From Bacillota bacterium (GTDB lineage Bacteria > Bacillota > DTU065), in the NCBI GenBank assembly GCA_018435125.1, contig JAHDNZ010000037.1:1-55550 (forward strand): DNA of 55,550 nucleotides, read 5' to 3'. Numbering within the stretch: the first letter of the stretch is position 1; each line of letters opens with the position of its first letter. The notes under the pieces were generated by a model. It was not told where the DNA came from. It did not search any database and saw only the letters and a list, made by a program, of their open reading frames with translations. Positions 1-7,692 of the stretch are shown in pieces. The translations under genes and the position numbers were made by a program.

Positions 1-120
1 AGAAAGAGCTACTGGCGAATAGCCCATAGCCCTATCTTGTACAAAGCTTTATCCAACGAGCGTTTTAAGCGAATCGGATACCTCAGCTTCAGTGAATGTT
101 ATTCTGCAAGCAATGTGTAA
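1..120 (+). CDS. Group II intron reverse transcriptase/maturase, C-terminal end (partial)
   Basis: Frame 1 is open from the first base to the TAA at 118-120 and gives 39 residues. They contain the RKSYWRIAHSPILYKALSN signature, close to the C-terminal end of intron-encoded reverse transcriptases (typically RKGYWRTANSPILNKALSN). This is the maturase end that binds intron RNA and helps splicing and retrohoming. No H-N-H endonuclease motif follows, so the protein probably belongs to the endonuclease-lacking type. The gene begins before the window, so its integrity cannot be judged. Confidence 0.8.
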   Translation, partial: RKSYWRIAHSPILYKALSNERFKRIGYLSFSECYSASNV

Positions 121-204
121 ACTTTGGAAGCGCCGTATACCCAACGGTACGTACGGTGCTGTGGGAGGTCGGCTACTCAAATAATGGGTAGCCTCCTACC
201 CGAT
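1..204 (+). mobile_element. 3' end of a group II intron (domains V and VI)
   Basis: The last part of a group II intron, cut by the window edge. After the maturase stop codon, 129-160 folds as a domain V hairpin that starts with the catalytic AGC triad and closes with GCT. 161-204 folds as domain VI: a GGCTAC/GTAGCC inner stem, a GGGAGG/CCTACCC outer stem and an unpaired A at 198. That is seven nucleotides from the predicted 3' splice site (AT at 203-204), the usual place of the branch-point adenosine. The maturase appears to end without an endonuclease domain, which suggests a class IIC-like intron. The 5' part and the target gene lie outside the window. Confidence 0.8.
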
Positions 205-224
205 TTTTTAAATTTAAGGGGTAG

Positions 225-377
225 TTGGTATATGCCGGACTTGCGGCCGTAGATGCCTATATCGGTGCTACAGAACCTTCCAATGGCTGTGGGTTATGTC
301 TAAGAGCCTGTCCATTAAGAGTCATAAAGGTATGTAACTCCCTGAGTAGAACTGAAGTAATAAGTAAGTCCAGTTGA
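225..377 (+). pseudogene. Remnant of a 4Fe-4S ferredoxin-domain protein (C-terminal end)
   Basis: An open stretch of 50 codons, from 20 bases after the intron end to the TGA at 375-377. It contains GCGLCLRACP, the core of a C-x2-C-x2-C-x3-CP cluster motif. The first cysteine of the motif is replaced by serine (TCC where TGC is expected). There is no ATG, and a TAG lies directly upstream in frame, so only the tail of a gene is left. It ends about 9 bases before the first recognisable codons of the broken UPF0280 gene, a spacing typical of one operon. In sulfide-dependent homocysteine synthesis clusters, a DUF39 protein and an NIL/ferredoxin protein occur with UPF0280. Placing this remnant in that set is an inference. 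Confidence 0.5.
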
Positions 378-385
378 TTTAATAT

Positions 386-1094
386 TTGGAAGAAAAAATA
401 TTTCAAAATAGATTTTACCGCCAAAAGATGCAAGCAGAGGATCTATGACAGTTTAATGTGACTGAAGGGGAATCAGATTTACAGATATTGGCTAAATCCG
501 ATCTAACCAAAGAAGCCAGAAGATAACTATTAAAATACCAAACAAGAGATAAATGATTTCCTCAAGACAGACAAGGAATTTTTAGTTAACCTAACCCCAA
601 TCAAACCACATGAAAACGCACCTATGATTATCCGGTATATGTGTCTGGTAGCAAAAAAAGCAGGAGCTCTTGCTTTATTTGTGGGCCAAGCCCTTACCAG
701 TTTATGTGAGGAAGTTATTATTGAAAATAGCGGCGATATTTACATAAAAAATAAAAACGGCAGGAGTGTTCTAATCTATACAGGTGAATCGTCGCTTTCT
801 AATAAAATTGCTCTTTTAATTCCGGGGAAAAATCGTTCTGTTGGGATAGCTACCTCTAGTGGTATGGTAGGTAACTCCCTAAGCTTTGGCCAAGCCGATG
901 CCGCAGTAATAATTTCTTACGATGTGGTTTTAGCAGATGCCATGGCAACAGCTGTCTGCAATGTGGTTAAAGATGGCAGGAATATAGAAAAAGGCCTCGA
1001 ATTCGCCCAAACCATAACCGGTGTTTTAGAAGCAGTTATTATTATCAAAGATAAAATAGGAGCCTTTGGAGATATTAATCTAGTTCATTTCTAA
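386..1094 (+). pseudogene. UPF0280 (COG2122, ApbE-like) protein, broken in its N-terminal part
   Basis: The intact stretch from ATG 624 to 1094 encodes 156 residues with the UPF0280 core (EEVIIENSGDIYIKN, SSGMVGNSLSFGQADAAV, ADAMATAVCNVV). Members of this family are normally about 230-250 residues long. The missing N-terminus is present upstream but damaged. From TTG 386, frame 2 reads RFYRQKMQAEDL, a TGA at 446, FNVTEGESDLQILAKSD, a TAA at 524, then LLKYQ. A +1 shift near 541 leads into QEINDFLKTDKEFLVNLTPI and then into Met-624 in the same frame. So 624 is an internal methionine. COG2122 proteins act with DUF39 proteins in sulfide-dependent homocysteine formation in Methanosarcina and Desulfovibrio, which fits the metF-metH genes downstream. 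A truncated functional product cannot be excluded but is unlikely. Confidence 0.8.
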
Positions 1095-1110
1095 AAGGAG
1101 AAATTTTCTG

Positions 1111-1998
1111 ATGGAGATTACAAAGATGTTCGGTAAAAGACCGGTGATGTCCTTAGAGATATTTCCGCCAAAGGGGAATATGTCCTTAAAAAGTGTACTG
1201 GCTATAATTGAAGCCGTAATTGATCTTTGTCCTGATTTTATCAGTGTAACTTACGGAGCAGGCGGCAGCAGCAGGGAACTAACTGTTGAAATAGCCGATA
1301 TCATCAAAAACAGGTATGGAATTGAAACACTAGCTCATTTATCTTGTATAGGTAGTACCAGAGACGAAATCGAGGCTTTATTAGCTGAACTGCGTTCTAA
1401 GAATATAAAAAATATTCTGGCCTTAAGAGGCGATCCACCTCAAGATTTCGATAGGATGATTCAAGTTAAAGCAGATTATGAATATGCCAAAGATTTAATC
1501 ACCCATATTAAATCTTTAGAGGGTTTTTACCTGGCAGCCGCATGTTACCCGGAAGGTCATATAGACTGTGTAAGTCTAGAAGAGGATCTGCAATTCCTAA
1601 AAGAAAAAGTTAATTGTGGTGTAGATTTTCTAATTACCCAGATGTTTTTTGATAATAACTTATTTTATAACTTCCAAGAAAAATTAGCGGCTCTAGGAAT
1701 CGACTGCCCGGTATCAGCCGGAATTATGCCGGTTGTAAACAAAAAGCAGATTGAACGAATTACAGAGCTTTGTGGTACTACCCTGCCACCGGAATTAAAA
1801 AGGCTTCTTTCGGTTTATGAAAACAAACCTGAAGCATTAAAAGAAGCAGGTATAATCTATGCCTCTGAGCAGATAGTTGATCTATTAGCTAGCGGTGTAG
1901 ACGGAATTCACCTTTATACTATGAATAGCCCTAAAGTTGCTGCCAAAGTTTATACCAACATTAAAAATATTAGAGGAAGTTTTACTCATGAAGATTAA
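1111..1998 (+). CDS. metF: Methylenetetrahydrofolate reductase
   Basis: Flavoprotein of 295 residues, the usual MetF length, that reduces 5,10-methylene-THF to 5-methyl-THF in the cytoplasm. It shows the family landmarks: EIFPPK at residues 16-21, SVTYGAGGS, the ALRGDPP loop near 105 and TQMFFDN near 176, all parts of the FAD-binding TIM barrel. The ATG is preceded by AAAGGAG. The gene overlaps the activation protein by 11 bases and is followed by metH, so the three form a unit that makes methyl-THF and moves its methyl group to homocysteine. In anaerobes with a Wood-Ljungdahl pathway a MetF paralogue also serves that pathway. The neighbours here point to methionine synthesis. Confidence 0.93.
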   Translation: MEITKMFGKRPVMSLEIFPPKGNMSLKSVLAIIEAVIDLCPDFISVTYGAGGSSRELTVEIADIIKNRYGIETLAHLSCIGSTRDEIEALLAELRSKNIKNILALRGDPPQDFDRMIQVKADYEYAKDLITHIKSLEGFYLAAACYPEGHIDCVSLEEDLQFLKEKVNCGVDFLITQMFFDNNLFYNFQEKLAALGIDCPVSAGIMPVVNKKQIERITELCGTTLPPELKRLLSVYENKPEALKEAGIIYASEQIVDLLASGVDGIHLYTMNSPKVAAKVYTNIKNIRGSFTHED

Positions 1999-2650
1999 TC
2001 AAAACGAAGTTTTGGGATATTTAGGTTATCGGGGATTAAAAATAGAAGCGGATATTAGAAATTTAATCGAAGCCTGTAGTAGTGAAATCTTAAACCTTGC
2101 CCGCCCAAAAAATGTTTATGAAATTTACAGGTTAGAAAGCGAAGCTGATCAGATCAGACTACAGGAAAGCTTCTTGTCTTTTAAAAGTCACGATCTTCAA
2201 AATCACCTCGGGGACTCTTCTTACTGTGCAGTAATGGCGGTTACCCTCGGCAGTGAAGTTGATAAAAAAATCGACTATTTGGCACAGTCAGATCTCCTAA
2301 AAGCAATGGTAATGGATGCCACGGCCTCAACAGCCATTGAAGCATATGGTAATGAGGTTTGCGATCTTATTAGGGTTTTGGCTTCTAAAAATGGGTTTTT
2401 TCTTACTAAAAGGTATAGCCCGGGCTACGGTGATTTTCCTTTGGAATCACAACAGCAGCTGCTTAATCTCTTAAACGCTTACAGTAAAATAGGCCTTACG
2501 GTTACAAAAAGCTCACTATTGATCCCCAGAAAATCAATCACAGCTATAGTGGGTCTAACAAAAACTCCGCCAGTTAATGCTCCGGTTAATAAAAGATGCT
2601 CTGACTGTAAGATGGTTAATTGTTGGTTAAGAAGGGAGCCAAAAGAGTGA
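1988..2650 (+). CDS. Methionine synthase activation-domain protein (stand-alone)
   Basis: 220-residue protein matching the SAM-binding reactivation domain of cobalamin-dependent methionine synthase, here as a separate gene. The motif RYSPGYGDFPL near residues 142-152 corresponds to the RxSPGYxD signature that binds S-adenosylmethionine. The C-terminus carries a cysteine cluster (CSDCKMVNC near 204-212) that may bind metal. It is expected to reductively remethylate cob(II)alamin in MetH. The start at ATG 1988 has AGAGGAAG just upstream. An in-frame ATG at 1937 lies deep inside metF and is less likely. The stop overlaps the GTG of metH. Its size and C-terminal cysteines also resemble the MetV-like/activation proteins found in anaerobes. 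Confidence 0.85.
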   Translation: MKINQNEVLGYLGYRGLKIEADIRNLIEACSSEILNLARPKNVYEIYRLESEADQIRLQESFLSFKSHDLQNHLGDSSYCAVMAVTLGSEVDKKIDYLAQSDLLKAMVMDATASTAIEAYGNEVCDLIRVLASKNGFFLTKRYSPGYGDFPLESQQQLLNLLNAYSKIGLTVTKSSLLIPRKSITAIVGLTKTPPVNAPVNKRCSDCKMVNCWLRREPKE

Positions 2651-5016
2651 AAAGGAAAATCGATTATGAGAACATTCTGCTTTTTGATGGAGCAATGGGC
2701 ACTTTACTGCAAAGTTATGGCCTTAAAACCGGGCAACCACCGGAAAGTTATAATATTTTAGGCCAAGAACTAATCGCCCAAATCCATGGCGAGTATCTTC
2801 AAGCCGGAGCAGATATCATTACTACCAATACCTTTGGTGCGAATTCCCTTAAACTCAGTCAATATGGTTTGAGTGTTAATGAAATTGTAACTTCGGGAGT
2901 AAACATAGCCCGTCAAGCTGCCAAAGATAAATTGGTGGCTTTAGATATCGGTCCTCTCGGCCAGTTCATAGAGCCCTATGGGACGCTATCTTTTGATGAG
3001 GCCTATCTTTTATTTAAAGAGCAGGTAATCTTTGGCGCAAAAGCCGGGGCGGATTTAATTTTAATTGAGACCATGACCGATCTCTATGAACTTAAAGTGG
3101 CCGTTCTGGCAGCTACCGAAAACAGTAATCTCCCGGTATTTGCCACCATGACTTTTCAAGCCGACGGAAAAACCCTAATGGGGACAGAGCCTCTTACTAT
3201 GGTTAATACCATTTCGGGGTTAGGGGTTAAAGCCCTAGGTATCAATTGCTCTTTAGGCCCCATAGAAACGCTACCTCTGCTGGAAGAGATAGTTAAATAT
3301 GCAAAAGTGCCTGTAATTGCAAGACCTAATGCGGGACTGCCTAAAGAGAACCAGGGAGAGACTGTCTTTGAAATCGGACCAGAGGAATTTGCGAGTTTTG
3401 CCAAGCAAATGGTCCAAAAAGGTGTGTCGATTATCGGAGGGTGTTGCGGAACTAATCCTAAGTATATTCAAGCTCTAAAAGAATTAAAAACAGTTAAGCC
3501 GTTAAAACGCCAAATTCAAAAACTAACAGCGGTTAGTTCGGCCACAAAAACTGTTATTATCGGTGAAAAACCGGCAGTTATCGGCGAGAGACTAAATCCT
3601 ACTGGGAAAAGGTACCTTCAAGAAGCCCTAAGTCAGAAAGATTTTTCCGTGCTGTTACAGGAAGCTATCAAGCAAAAGGAAGCCGGGGCTGATCTGCTTG
3701 ATGTAAATGTAGGACTACCTGAAATCGATGAAGCTAAAACTATGGCAGAGGTTATTAAACAGCTACAAGGCATAATTGATCTTCCTCTCTCAATTGATAG
3801 TATGAATAGAGATGTCCTAGAAGCTGCGGTAAGAGTTTACAACGGGAAACCGCTTATTAACTCTGTCAACGGGAAAGACGATGTTATGGCAGAGCTGTTT
3901 CCCCTGGTTAAAAAGTACGGTGCTTGTGCGGTATGTTTAACCCTAGATGAAAAAGGTATCCCTCCTACAGCTGAAAAAAGACTTGAGATAGCCAAGAGGA
4001 TAGTTAACAAAGCCGCTCAATATGGTATAGACAAAGAAGATTTAATAATGGACTGTTTGGTGCTTACAGCTTCAACAGAACAAAGCCAGATTCCGGAAAC
4101 ACTTAGAGCCATAAGCTTAATCAAAAAAGAGCTAGGTGTAAAAACCGTCCTTGGAATCAGTAACGTTTCCTTTGGACTACCAGATAGAACCTTGCTTAAC
4201 AAGACCTTTTTAGCTTTGGCTTTAGGTGCGGGCCTAGATGCAGCTATAATTGATCCCCTAGATGCAGAGATGATAGCAACCTTGGATGCGTGTAATGTTT
4301 TATTAGCCTTTGATATTAATGCAAACCGCTTTCTGACTAAATATAGCAGTATAAAAAAACAAGACCCGCAAGCCCAGATAACTGAGGAGGATCTTAAAAA
4401 AGTTATTGGGTGTGGTTTAAAAGCAGCCGCATCTGGGGTTACCAAAAATTTGCTTAAAAAGTTAACTCCCCTACAGGTAATTGACCAATACATAATACCG
4501 GCCTTAGATGAAGTTGGTCTAAAATATGAAAAAGGGGAGCTTTACCTACCTCATTTGATCCAGGCAGCCGAAACCACCAGAGTAGCTTTTGAGGTTATTA
4601 AAACCCATAATTTAGAAGAGAAAAAAGCAAGCCTTGATCTAAACAAAGGGAAGATTGCCTTGGCAACTGTTGAAGGTGATATTCACGATATCGGGAAGAA
4701 TATGGTCAAACTCTTACTGGAAAACTATGGTTTTAAAGTTATCGATCTAGGCAGGGATGTTTCTCAACAAGTTATCTTAAAAACAGTTAGAGAAGAAAAG
4801 ATCGAGCTTTTGGGTTTAAGTGCATTAATGACCACAACGGTAAAGAATATGGAAAAAACCATTGCCGCTATCAGGAAAGAGGGCTTAGATTGCAAAGTTA
4901 TGGTAGGCGGAGCCGTTCTTAATAAAGAATACGCAAGCCTAATCGGGGCTGATTATTACGGAAGAGATGCCAGAGAAGCAGTCAAGATCGCCAGGGAGTT
5001 TTTTAAAAAAAACTAA
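2647..5016 (+). CDS. metH: Cobalamin-dependent methionine synthase (short form)
   Basis: 789-residue enzyme that transfers the methyl group of methyl-THF to homocysteine through cobalamin. Domains in order: homocysteine S-methyltransferase (DGAMGT near 14; zinc ligands in NCSLGP near 200 and GGCCG near 266), pterin-binding TIM barrel (about 300-560), cobalamin cap (about 575-660), and a Rossmann cobalamin domain with GDIHDIG near 677, whose histidine is the lower axial ligand. The activation domain is absent and is supplied by the preceding gene, as in the Thermotoga-type enzyme. The start chosen is GTG 2647, after GAAGGGAG and overlapping the upstream stop. ATG 2620 would overlap by 31 bases and has a poor site. 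Confidence 0.93.
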   Translation: MKRKIDYENILLFDGAMGTLLQSYGLKTGQPPESYNILGQELIAQIHGEYLQAGADIITTNTFGANSLKLSQYGLSVNEIVTSGVNIARQAAKDKLVALDIGPLGQFIEPYGTLSFDEAYLLFKEQVIFGAKAGADLILIETMTDLYELKVAVLAATENSNLPVFATMTFQADGKTLMGTEPLTMVNTISGLGVKALGINCSLGPIETLPLLEEIVKYAKVPVIARPNAGLPKENQGETVFEIGPEEFASFAKQMVQKGVSIIGGCCGTNPKYIQALKELKTVKPLKRQIQKLTAVSSATKTVIIGEKPAVIGERLNPTGKRYLQEALSQKDFSVLLQEAIKQKEAGADLLDVNVGLPEIDEAKTMAEVIKQLQGIIDLPLSIDSMNRDVLEAAVRVYNGKPLINSVNGKDDVMAELFPLVKKYGACAVCLTLDEKGIPPTAEKRLEIAKRIVNKAAQYGIDKEDLIMDCLVLTASTEQSQIPETLRAISLIKKELGVKTVLGISNVSFGLPDRTLLNKTFLALALGAGLDAAIIDPLDAEMIATLDACNVLLAFDINANRFLTKYSSIKKQDPQAQITEEDLKKVIGCGLKAAASGVTKNLLKKLTPLQVIDQYIIPALDEVGLKYEKGELYLPHLIQAAETTRVAFEVIKTHNLEEKKASLDLNKGKIALATVEGDIHDIGKNMVKLLLENYGFKVIDLGRDVSQQVILKTVREEKIELLGLSALMTTTVKNMEKTIAAIRKEGLDCKVMVGGAVLNKEYASLIGADYYGRDAREAVKIAREFFKKN

Positions 5017-5028
5017 AAAAATGGTAAA

Positions 5029-5063
5029 AAAGAGTACTAAGTCTTTTAGATGGGGTACTCTTC
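5029..5063 (+). terminator. Hairpin after metH, possible terminator
   Basis: AAGAGTAC and GTACTCTT form an 8-bp inverted repeat around a loop of about 17 bases, 14 bases after the metH stop. No T-run follows, so it may be an RNA-stabilising hairpin or a weak terminator. Confidence 0.4.
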
Positions 5064-5260
5064 TTGAGTAGGTTAACGGTTATCTTTATTTATAATATTA
5101 AAAGAGAGAAAGAGTTGGGTTGGTTTTAGTCTCTGGATGGATATTAAATAAAGAGCGTTTACCCACCCGCATGGTATTTTTATAATCTTTGCTTTTTTAC
5201 AAAACCCAAAGGAATGTTTTTATCTTAAATGAAATAAAAAGAGAGGGAGGAGGGTTTTTA

Positions 5261-7006
5261 ATGAGGTTGTTAAAATTATTGAAAAATATGCTACAGTCAC
5301 TATACAATAGTGTAAAACGCTTTCCGGTTACCATATCTTTATCTACTTTAACTACAGTCTTAGTAATTATGGCCATAGAGGCTGCGAAAATAAAAACGGG
5401 TAATCTTAGTGAAGTTTATATTCGCCTAGGTATGGCAACAGCACTGGGAATCCCAATTTCCCTACTGTTTAAATTTGTTTTTGAACGCGTAGAAAAACTA
5501 TCTCTGGGGGCTAAAGTTAGCAGCTATATTCTCGGGGGAGTATTTCTGGTGCTTTATTATCTCTTTTGGTTGCCAGACTTTGAGATGCTTGCAATAACGA
5601 GATATCTTGGGGTTACACTGGCGTTATACCTTCTTGCTTTAGCCGCACCGTATTGTTATCACAGGGCTAATTTTGAAATATATATTACCCGTTTAATTAC
5701 CAGATTTATCATCACCCTAGTTTTTGCCGGAGTACTCCAAATGGGTCTTTATGCTATTTTAACCACACTCAACAGACTTTTGGGTGTAGCGATCTATCCA
5801 AATCTCTATCTTTATATCTGGATTATAATCTTAGGAGTGTTTGCACCGGTACATTTTTTGGGAGGAGTTCCGTCTTCTAATCTAGACCGCCGAGACTTTC
5901 CCGAAGTCTTAAAAGTGTTGCTAGTTTATATCATCATGCCTCTTTTGGCTATCTATACCTCGATTCTTTATATCTATTTTGCCAAAATCATCATCACCCT
6001 GCAATGGCCGGTAGGTCTTGTGGGCCATCTTGTGCTGTGGTATGCGGTGATAAGCACTATTACCATTTTTTTAGTAACACCTTTAGAAAAAGAAAACAAA
6101 TGGGTTAAAACCTTTGTTTTCTGGTTTACAAAAGTGGTGTTACCACTTTTGGTTATGATGTTTTTCTCTTTGGGAAAAAGAATAGAAGCTTATGGGGTTA
6201 CTGAAAACAGGTACTATGTGCTCATTCTCGGTCTTTGGGTCTTAGGGACAATGCTTTATTGGAACTTTTCTCGCAGGAGAAAGAATATCATTTTACCTTT
6301 ATCTTTAGCTATACTTGCCCTTATCTCAGTTTGTGGTCCCTTTAGTGCATATGCCATCTCTATTAGGAGCCAAACCAACAGGTTTTACAACATCGTAACT
6401 AAATACGATATGCTTAGGGATGAGAAGCTTAAAACACCCAAAACAGAAATTTCCGACCCGGATAAAAAGGAGATTAACGAAATAATAAAATACTTCCAAT
6501 CCAATCATACCCTAAAGGATCTTAAGTATCTGCCTGAGGATTTTGGGGTAGCTCAGATGCCTGAGCTTTTTGGCTTTGAGTATCAAAGATATGGAAGAAT
6601 AGGTGGTAGACAACACTTTTTCTATGTTGCCCAAAACCCAACCGGTCCCCTAGGGATTAAAGACTATGATTATCTCTTTGGTTTTTACACTTTTAACAAA
6701 CCCAAAATCCTATCAGATGACGAGATTATAGCTGAATATGACACTGAAAGAAAAGAACTAAAAATAGAATATCAGGGGGAGCTAATCTATCAAATAAACC
6801 TCCGGGACTACCTAAATAAGATTTATGAAAATCACAGAAGCTCTTTAACCTCTCAAACCCTCGAAAATAAAGAAATGGAAATTATTAACGAAAACGATAG
6901 GGCGAAAATAAAAATACTCTTTACCCATATAAACGGTTACACAGATTCTAAAAATGAGATCGAATTTACCTCTGAGGAATTCTACCTCTTGTTCATGCTC
7001 AAATAA
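5261..7006 (+). CDS. DUF4153 family integral membrane protein
   Basis: 581-residue protein. The first two thirds is a series of hydrophobic segments (about ten, residues 15-370), and the last 200 residues are hydrophilic and likely extracytoplasmic. The arrangement and the stretch around GVFAPVHFLGG match DUF4153 proteins, a family of unknown function. The start at ATG 5261 is preceded by GGAGGAGGG at 5246-5254. An upstream ATG at 5189 in the same frame lacks a ribosome binding site. It is a single gene between the metH hairpin and a folded 3' region. No catalytic motif was recognised. Confidence 0.8.
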   Translation: MRLLKLLKNMLQSLYNSVKRFPVTISLSTLTTVLVIMAIEAAKIKTGNLSEVYIRLGMATALGIPISLLFKFVFERVEKLSLGAKVSSYILGGVFLVLYYLFWLPDFEMLAITRYLGVTLALYLLALAAPYCYHRANFEIYITRLITRFIITLVFAGVLQMGLYAILTTLNRLLGVAIYPNLYLYIWIIILGVFAPVHFLGGVPSSNLDRRDFPEVLKVLLVYIIMPLLAIYTSILYIYFAKIIITLQWPVGLVGHLVLWYAVISTITIFLVTPLEKENKWVKTFVFWFTKVVLPLLVMMFFSLGKRIEAYGVTENRYYVLILGLWVLGTMLYWNFSRRRKNIILPLSLAILALISVCGPFSAYAISIRSQTNRFYNIVTKYDMLRDEKLKTPKTEISDPDKKEINEIIKYFQSNHTLKDLKYLPEDFGVAQMPELFGFEYQRYGRIGGRQHFFYVAQNPTGPLGIKDYDYLFGFYTFNKPKILSDDEIIAEYDTERKELKIEYQGELIYQINLRDYLNKIYENHRSSLTSQTLENKEMEIINENDRAKIKILFTHINGYTDSKNEIEFTSEEFYLLFMLK

Positions 7007-7029
7007 AATATTATCCTTGTAAAAGGAAG

Positions 7030-7247
7030 TTGAACTAAAAAAGAACCACAGTGGTGGATCTCCAAATTAGGGTAGTTTTGCAAGGCAAAACCTAACAAGA
7101 GGTACAACCACTGTGGATCAGAATCATCCTCCCACTGAATGTTGGCTAGCAAGGATAAGTGTAAGTGTAAAACCTGGCGAACCCAAACTTGTTTTAAGTA
7201 GTCATAGATTTGAAACAACGGAAATTTTAAAAACCGTTGTTTTTTTT
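7030..7247 (+). ncRNA. Candidate structured RNA or long folded 3' UTR with terminator
   Basis: The + strand is strongly self-complementary. CCACAGTGGT at 7046-7055 pairs perfectly with ACCACTGTGG at 7107-7116. Nested inside it, TTAG plus GTTTTGC (7067-7081) pairs with GCAAAAC plus CTAA (7085-7095) around an AAG loop. A classic terminator (7213-7247) closes the stretch 200 bases after the DUF4153 stop. This suggests a small RNA or a structured 3' UTR. No match to a known RNA family was recognised. The minus strand has a 78-codon open frame across the same bases (7218 to 6982). It lacks a ribosome binding site and would begin inside the terminator, so the RNA reading is preferred. A transposase-like remnant on the minus strand is not excluded. 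Confidence 0.45.
7213..7247 (+). terminator. Rho-independent terminator
   Basis: AAACAACGG and CCGTTGTTT form a 9-bp stem around a 12-base A/T loop and run directly into a stretch of eight Ts. It is oriented to stop + strand transcripts from the DUF4153 gene or from the folded RNA candidate. Confidence 0.8.
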
Positions 7248-7692
7248 ATATCAAAATAGTATTGGTTTGAAACCAGGATTGCCTCTAAAGCTTACTCATA
7301 CAGTGATTGCCAAAGGTACTTCTGTTAAACAAGAGGTGATAAAGCTTCGGTACAAGTAAGTATGTGAAAACGAATAATTAGAAAGATTGGGTACGAAGTA
7401 ATTCCTACCTTTTTATTTCATGTTCCAGATGGTTAAATAGAGAAGAAAGAAATTCTCTAAGATATGGAGAGAAACAGGTCAATTGTTTTATCATAAATAT
7501 TTTCATGGTGTAGGAGGTAGTACTTGATGGAAAGCGAACATGAGCGATAGATAGTCGTTTTCGCTGAAGGTACACAAATGTTATAATTTTTGATGTATAT
7601 TTCGACGACATCCAGACACCTGTAGTTATATGAACGGATGTTTCGAAGTACTGTTCTGGTATTTTGGTATTCGATTAGGGGAGGAAATTTGA
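7248..7692. other. Gene-free stretch upstream of the ABC exporter cluster
   Basis: 445 bases with no convincing gene. A 35-40 codon open stretch on + ends at the TAA 7357-7359 (tail VKQEVIKLRYK) and may be a gene remnant. Short minus-strand frames at 7405-7771 have no ribosome binding sites and partly overlap the ABC gene. The promoter of the ABC cluster should lie here, but no clear -35/-10 pair was found. The strong GGGGAGGAAA at 7678-7687 serves the ABC gene. Confidence 0.4.

Noticed and set aside
4017-4493. 158-codon open frame on the minus strand inside metH
   Set aside because: It lies opposite a conserved metH domain, has no ribosome binding site and matches nothing. It is a by-product of metH codon use.
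6982-7218. 78-codon minus-strand frame after the DUF4153 gene
   Set aside because: It overlaps the DUF4153 end, starts inside the terminator, has no ribosome binding site and crosses strong RNA stems. It was kept only as the alternative reading of the RNA candidate.
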